NCBI GenBank assembly: GCA_004554555.1
Contig: SFLN01000024.1
Location: forward strand, 1 to 18,534
DNA: 18,534 bases
DNA from: [Eubacterium] saphenum
GTDB lineage: Bacteria > Bacillota > Clostridia > Oscillospirales > Ruminococcaceae
Direction of reading: 5' to 3'
Made by a program: the position numbers and the translations under genes. Below the pieces are notes generated by a model that was not told the DNA's origin, searched no databases, and worked only from the letters and a program-made list of their open reading frames with translations. Positions 14,850 to 18,534 of this stretch are shown here, in pieces (within the stretch, counting starts at the first letter, position 1; each line of letters begins with the position of its first letter).

Positions 14850-16299
14850 CAAAAAGGACAGCATTTCGATAGAAACGCAGATTGAGGCTTGCAAGCGGTG
14901 CTGCGAGGGCGAGTTTCGGGTGTACACGGACAAGGGCTGGAGCGGGAAAAACCTTGACCGCCCGCAGTTTCAGCGGATGCTTGCTGACATAAAATCGGGG
15001 GAAATCGCAAAGCTGGTTGTGTACAAGCTGGACAGGATAAGCCGTTCGCTGTGCGATTTCTCGAACTTGATGGAGATTTTCAAGAAATACGGCGTGGAGT
15101 TTGCGTCAACGGTGGAAACGTTCGACACATCTACGGCAATCGGCAGGGCGATGCTCGGGATAATAATGGTTTTCGCGGAGCTGGAGCGCGAGAATATCCT
15201 GCTGCGCGTTCGGGACAACTATTACGCGCGCGGTGAAAAGGGAATGTATCTGGGCGGGGTTGCGGTGTACGGCTTTGACAAAATCCCGACAAAGCTGGCC
15301 GGCGTGAAAACGTCAACGCTCGCGCCGAACGGCGATATGGCGACGGTTGAGTACATATTCGGCGAGTACGGAAAAAGCGGGAGTTCGCTCGGGGACATTG
15401 TGAGAGCGCTGAACGAGCGCGGTGTGCCGTCGCCTGCGGGCGCGCTCTGGGACAGCAGCAAGCTCAGCCGTATTCTGCGCAGCCCCGTGTACGTTTGCGC
15501 TGATATGGAGGTCTATCGTTATTTCAAGGAAAAGGGCGCGAAGATTTCAAATCCCGCGGAGGATTTCACGGGAGAGCGCGGCTGTTTTTTGTATGGAAAA
15601 CGCGAGGCGAACGAGCGAAAATACACGGACGTTCACGACCACGTTTTGTCGATAGGCTTGCACGGCGGCGTGATTTCATCGGAGCTTTGGCTTGACGTTC
15701 AGCGAAAGCTCGACGGGAACACGCAGCTAAAAAAGGGCAAAAGCGGCACATATTCGTGGCTGACGGGCTTGCTGAAATGCGGGAAATGCGGCTATGCGAT
15801 GCGGGTTATGACGGGGGAATATTTCTATTGCTCGGGCAGGGCAAACCACCATCTATGCGAGGGAATTTCGGGAAAGCCGCAGATAACGGCAGCCGAGAAC
15901 GCGGTTTATAAGGAGCTGCGGAAGAAATTTGCCGAGATACGCGATTTGCACCCGAACGGAAAACCGCAGACCTCGCCGAAAGCGAACCGTCTGAAAATGC
16001 AGCTGGAGGCGCTTGACGAGCAGATTGACAACCTCGTGAGCAAGATAACCGAAACAACTGTTTCGATTGGGAAAGTGCTTGAGGAGAGGCTGGAGAAGCT
16101 GATTTCGGAGCGCGACACACTTCGGCGGGAGCTGGAAAAAACCGCCGCAGCGCAGCCCCGCGAGAGCTACGAAGCGGTGATACCGCTCATAGACGAGTTT
16201 CCGAAAATGCCTGTTGAGATAAAGCGGCAGATTGCGGGGGAGTTTATTTCGCGGGTGTTTTTGTGGGAAGAGCGATTGGAGATACAGTGGAAATTCTGA
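14818..16299 (+). CDS. Large serine recombinase
   Basis: The 493-residue site-specific recombinase begins with a resolvase domain: IYARQSVD with the nucleophile Ser9, LVVYKLDRISR, and FAELERENI leading into the long helix. A recombinase domain follows (about 160-290, including GGVAVYGFDK, LNERGVPSPAG, WDSSKLSRILRSPVYV). Next come a zinc ribbon with Cys321/Cys324 and Cys338/Cys347, and a coiled coil (about 385-450, rich in Leu/Glu/Lys). The chemistry uses a 5'-phosphoserine link to cut and join att sites for integration, excision or inversion. ATG 14818 has GGGGGA upstream. No other phage, plasmid or conjugation gene lies in the window, so it is either a solitary recombinase or the edge or remnant of an element. 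The frame is intact. Confidence 0.9.
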   Translation: MTAIYARQSVDKKDSISIETQIEACKRCCEGEFRVYTDKGWSGKNLDRPQFQRMLADIKSGEIAKLVVYKLDRISRSLCDFSNLMEIFKKYGVEFASTVETFDTSTAIGRAMLGIIMVFAELERENILLRVRDNYYARGEKGMYLGGVAVYGFDKIPTKLAGVKTSTLAPNGDMATVEYIFGEYGKSGSSLGDIVRALNERGVPSPAGALWDSSKLSRILRSPVYVCADMEVYRYFKEKGAKISNPAEDFTGERGCFLYGKREANERKYTDVHDHVLSIGLHGGVISSELWLDVQRKLDGNTQLKKGKSGTYSWLTGLLKCGKCGYAMRVMTGEYFYCSGRANHHLCEGISGKPQITAAENAVYKELRKKFAEIRDLHPNGKPQTSPKANRLKMQLEALDEQIDNLVSKITETTVSIGKVLEERLEKLISERDTLRRELEKTAAAQPRESYEAVIPLIDEFPKMPVEIKRQIAGEFISRVFLWEERLEIQWKF

Positions 16300-16352
16300 A
16301 AAACTGAACAATTTTTCTCATAACCAAAAGCTAAATTTGGGTAAAATTGCCT

Positions 16353-16381
16353 TTGACAAAATTCTAAAGAAATGTTACAAT
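16353..16381 (+). promoter_or_regulatory. Promoter of the MATE gene
   Basis: TTGACA (16353-16358), a 17-base spacer and TACAAT (16376-16381). The predicted transcript start is near 16388, so the mRNA has a leader of about 100 nt before the MATE ATG. Confidence 0.8.
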
Positions 16382-16388
16382 TTAAGAG

Positions 16389-16502
16389 ATGTGCAGCTTG
16401 AAGCGTAAGTCCAATCAAAGCTGCATGCCTCTCAACAGAAAATGGAGTGCAGCTTTCGGGCTGCACAATTTTTTTAGAGAGGTAAAGCAATGGAGAATGT
16501 AA
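16389..16502 (+). CDS. Possible leader peptide in the MATE leader
   Basis: A 37-codon frame starts with an ATG at 16389, essentially at the predicted transcript start, and runs through the whole attenuator, ending 10 bases inside the MATE gene. There is no ribosome binding site, so it would need leaderless initiation. It begins MCSLKRKSNQ and is basic. If translated, the ribosome would cover arm A and then arm B, which could drive the switch. It may equally be an open frame by chance. Confidence 0.25.
   Translation: MCSLKRKSNQSCMPLNRKWSAAFGLHNFFREVKQWRM
16391..16475 (+). promoter_or_regulatory. Attenuator-like leader of the MATE gene
   Basis: Four arms: A GTGCAGCTT (16391-16399), B AAAGCTGCAT (16417-16426), C GTGCAGCTTT (16447-16456) and D GGCTGCAC (16459-16466). 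A:B pairs over 9 bp, C:D is the terminator stem, and B:C pairs over 10 bp with one G-U. A is also perfectly complementary to D over 7 bp. The terminator and the B:C antiterminator exclude each other. No known riboswitch consensus was recognised. Induction of the exporter by its substrate is an inference. Confidence 0.65.
16447..16475 (+). terminator. Intrinsic terminator in the MATE leader
   Basis: An 8-bp stem (16447-16454 with 16459-16466, last pair T-G) closed by a TTCG tetraloop and followed by seven T (16469-16475), 14 bases before the MATE ATG. Lying between promoter and gene, it should limit read-through unless the antiterminator forms. Confidence 0.8.
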
Positions 16503-17866
16503 AACAAAACAAAATGTCGGAAATGCCCGTAGGGAAGCTGATGCTTTCGATGGGGATACCGATGATAATATCGATGGTTCTGCAGGCGGTCTACAACATC
16601 GTTGACAGCGCGTTCGTATCAAATATGAGCGAGGGCGGAGAAAACGCTCTGAACGCGCTTACGCTTGCATTTCCGCTGCAGATTCTGATGGTTTCGGTCG
16701 GCATAGGAACAGGCGTCGGCGCAAACGTACTTGTGGCGAGAAGTCTGGGAATGAAGGACAGCGAGCGCGCAAACAAGGCTGCGGGAAACGCGGCATTTCT
16801 TGCGCTGGTGATATATGTGATATTTCTGGTTTTCGGATTAGTGGGAGCAGAAGCCTATATTAATTCGCAGACGTCAAACCCGGAAATTGCACAAATGGGA
16901 ACGGATTATCTGCGGATATGCTGTATATTTTCATTTGGAATGTCGTTTTTCGCGGTGTACGAAAAGCTGCTCCAGTCAACGGGGCACTCGGTGTGTTCGA
17001 CAATCGCGCAAATTTCGGGTGCTGTCACAAACATAGTTCTTGACCCGATTTTGATATACGGGCTTTTCGGATTTCACGAGCTGAAGGTGAAAGGCGCGGC
17101 GTATGCGACGGTTATCGGGCAGATTGTATCCTTTGTTGTCGCGATTATTTTTCACCTGAAGGTCAACACCTCAATCAAAAATAATCTGCGTTATTTCAAG
17201 CCGGACGGAAATACAATCAAGTCGATTTATTCAATCGGACTTCCTGCGATTATCTCGCAGGCGCTGATTTCGGTGATGACCTACGGGCTAAACTTGATTT
17301 TCGGCAGCGTCAGCGAAACAATGGTAACGGCATACGGCTTGTATTATAAAATCCAGCAGTTTCTTTTGTTTGCGGCATTTGGAATGCGTGACGCGATTAT
17401 GCCGATAACCGCCTACGCGTATGGAATGAACAGTAGGAAAAGAATTCGAGAAAGCGTGAAATTCGGGCAGCTTTACACGGCAATTATAATGCTTGCGGGA
17501 TTTATACTGATTGAGATTTTGGCGGAACCTTTTTCGGAGCTTTTCGGGCTTTCGGGCGAAACGCAGGAGCTTTGTATAAGCGCGATGAGGATTATTTCGG
17601 TATGCTTTGTATTTGCGGGAGTGAACATTGCGTTTCAGGGAGTATTTCAGGCAATGGACGGCGGCGTTCAGTCGCTCATAATATCCTTATGCCGACAAGT
17701 GGTATTTGTGTTCCCGTTTGCGCTGATATTTGCGGATATTGCCAAGACGAACAGCGAGCTGAAGTGGCTTTCCTGGACGACATTTCCGATTGCTGAGCTG
17801 CTCACGGCGGTTGTCGCGGCACTTCTTTTCCGCAGAATTTGGCATAAAAACGAACTCGAAAAGTGA
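16490..17866 (+). CDS. MATE-family efflux transporter
   Basis: The 458-residue membrane protein has about 12 hydrophobic helices in two similar halves. The family pattern is visible at the N-terminus (PVGKLMLSMGIPMIISMVLQAVYNIVDSAF), in the GIGTGVGANVLVARSLG helix and loop, and in the second half (SIGLPAIISQALISVMTYGLN). MATE proteins export drugs or metabolites in exchange for Na+ or H+; the substrate cannot be told. ATG 16490 follows GAGAGG. It has its own promoter and a leader attenuator, and is followed by a separately promoted DUF2798 gene, another membrane protein. Confidence 0.92.
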   Translation: MENVKQNKMSEMPVGKLMLSMGIPMIISMVLQAVYNIVDSAFVSNMSEGGENALNALTLAFPLQILMVSVGIGTGVGANVLVARSLGMKDSERANKAAGNAAFLALVIYVIFLVFGLVGAEAYINSQTSNPEIAQMGTDYLRICCIFSFGMSFFAVYEKLLQSTGHSVCSTIAQISGAVTNIVLDPILIYGLFGFHELKVKGAAYATVIGQIVSFVVAIIFHLKVNTSIKNNLRYFKPDGNTIKSIYSIGLPAIISQALISVMTYGLNLIFGSVSETMVTAYGLYYKIQQFLLFAAFGMRDAIMPITAYAYGMNSRKRIRESVKFGQLYTAIIMLAGFILIEILAEPFSELFGLSGETQELCISAMRIISVCFVFAGVNIAFQGVFQAMDGGVQSLIISLCRQVVFVFPFALIFADIAKTNSELKWLSWTTFPIAELLTAVVAALLFRRIWHKNELEK

Positions 17867-17880
17867 GAAATTTTCGTTTG

Positions 17881-17927
17881 GTATTACCATTTGAAAAACG
17901 CGAAAAAATATGGTAAAATGGTAATAC
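17881..17927. repeat. 10-bp inverted repeat flanking the DUF2798 promoter
   Basis: GTATTACCAT (17881-17890) and ATGGTAATAC (17918-17927) are perfect inverted copies. One arm abuts the -35 box and the other overlaps the end of the -10 box. A further partial copy, ATGGTAA, lies at 17910-17916 over the -10. This placement suits a repressor operator (for example of the MarR, PadR or TetR type); no regulator gene is in the window. Confidence 0.6.
17891..17919 (+). promoter_or_regulatory. Promoter of the DUF2798 gene
   Basis: TTGAAA (17891-17896), a 17-base spacer and TAAAAT (17914-17919). It lies inside a perfect 10-bp inverted repeat and precedes a structured leader of about 125 nt. Confidence 0.7.
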
Positions 17928-17951
17928 AACCGAATAAGCAACGACACAAGT

Positions 17952-18020
17952 TATACCTTTGGTATGTAAATCTGATTACGGGACAGCGATTTGATTTCAT
18001 ACCGCAGGTATAGCTTTTTT
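17952..18020 (+). promoter_or_regulatory. Attenuator-like leader of the DUF2798 gene
   Basis: Four arms: A TATACC (17952-17957), B GGTATG plus AAATC (17961-17972), C GATTT plus CATACC (17993-18003) and D GGTATA (18007-18012), followed by six T (18015-18020). B:C pairs over 11 bp with one bulged T, and A:D is perfect over 6 bp. A:B and C:D are short alternative hairpins. Either A:D on top of B:C, or C:D alone, places a stem before the T-run, so the direction of the switch is uncertain. It may also act as a plain terminator of a short transcript. Confidence 0.5.
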
Positions 18021-18053
18021 GTTTGTTCGGAAATAATTCAAAGGAGAAATTTT

Positions 18054-18534
18054 ATGCCGAGAAACAAATTTGAAAGAATGATGTTTGCGCTTATGACTGT
18101 TATTGTGACGGTTCACGGGTATGTGTTTTACAGTCTGTACGTTGTGAACGGTTCGGTGCTTATGGAGGTAAATAAAGCACGCAGCGTACTTGCTGCAATC
18201 GACGCTCAAGGCGGAGTTTATATGTTCGGGCAGTTTTTGCCGATATGGGCGGTAGTTGTCGTTGAGTTTGTGTTTGCCTATGTGCTTGAGTGTCTGGTTG
18301 GAAGTCCGTGCTCGGTTAAGCTGGCAAGCAAGGTGTTCAATCCGCGCGAAACTCACCCGGTACTTTTTGAAACCGCGATAATCTGCGCAACAGTCGGGAT
18401 AATGTGTCCGGCAATGAGTTTTATTGCAGCATGGCTTTATTATCCGTACTACGAGGGCTTTAATTTTATCACACTTTTGGCGAATTGGCTGAAACTTATC
18501 TGTACAAATTTCCCGTTTGCCTTTTTCTCACAGC
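18054..18534 (+). CDS. DUF2798 family membrane protein (3' end beyond window)
   Basis: 160 residues are visible, starting at ATG 18054 behind AAAGGAG. The start MPRNKFERMMFALMTVIVTVHGYVFYSLYVVNG is typical of DUF2798 proteins. At least four hydrophobic helices can be seen (about residues 9-33, 62-84, 105-125 and 137-157). The family has no established biochemical role. It has its own promoter with an operator-like inverted repeat and a structured leader, and lies downstream of an efflux pump, which suggests an inducible membrane function; that is inference. Confidence 0.85.
   Translation, partial: MPRNKFERMMFALMTVIVTVHGYVFYSLYVVNGSVLMEVNKARSVLAAIDAQGGVYMFGQFLPIWAVVVVEFVFAYVLECLVGSPCSVKLASKVFNPRETHPVLFETAIICATVGIMCPAMSFIAAWLYYPYYEGFNFITLLANWLKLICTNFPFAFFSQ

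Noticed and set aside
17881..17927. Invertible promoter flipped by the nearby serine recombinase
   Set aside because: The inverted repeats are only 10 bp with 27 bases between, too close for usual site-specific inversion, and they resemble an operator much more.

Overview
The window looks like chromosome from a gut-type anaerobic Firmicute, most likely a Ruminococcus-like member of the Oscillospiraceae/Clostridia. The grounds are a secreted protein ending in a type I dockerin, strong AGGAGG-type ribosome binding sites, consensus TTGACA/TATAAT promoters, an EpsC-like serine acetyltransferase and a DUF2798 membrane protein. No rRNA, tRNA or CRISPR array was seen.

Layout. (1) 1-1796, minus strand: a secreted transglutaminase-like protein with a BspA-like segment and a dockerin cut by the window edge. 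(2) 1797-2325: a 529-base intergenic stretch rich in hairpins, ending in an attenuator-like leader. (3) 2326-7824, plus strand: a sulfur operon made of cysteine synthase, a Mec-like/MoeB-ThiF/rhodanese protein, a Family 2A (SrpI-type) encapsulin shell, a SufS-type cysteine desulfurase carrying an N-terminal encapsulin cargo domain, and serine O-acetyltransferase. (4) 8049-13485: a potassium/cation block with a KdpD-like kinase and KdpE-like regulator on plus, convergent with a two-gene minus-strand operon of a CPA1 Na+(K+)/H+ antiporter and TrkA. (5) 13663-14541: an unrecognised protein with an HELTH zincin motif. (6) 14682-16299: a small ORF and a large serine recombinase. (7) 16353-18534: a MATE exporter and a DUF2798 membrane protein, each with its own promoter and a structured leader.

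How the genes fit together. Serine acetyltransferase makes O-acetylserine, cysteine synthase turns it into cysteine, and the desulfurase would take sulfur from cysteine inside the encapsulin shell. The E1-like/rhodanese protein and the Mec fragment point to a sulfur-carrier-protein branch of the CysO/CysM/Mec type.

The most notable point is that this operon carries three apparent lesions. The Mec-like gene is joined in frame to the inside of a MoeB/ThiF gene; a separate mec C-terminus and the start of moeB are absent, and no sulfur-carrier gene is seen. The desulfurase loses its C-terminal third, including the expected catalytic-cysteine region, and runs out of frame into cysE. The start of cysE has a one-base frameshift. 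Either the operon is decaying by deletions or the assembly has errors here.

The second theme is regulatory. Three leaders (cysK, MATE, DUF2798) can each be drawn as four arms A-B-C-D, with A:B plus C:D (terminator) competing with B:C. This is the classic layout of a transcription attenuator, and I recognise no known riboswitch or T-box consensus in any of them.
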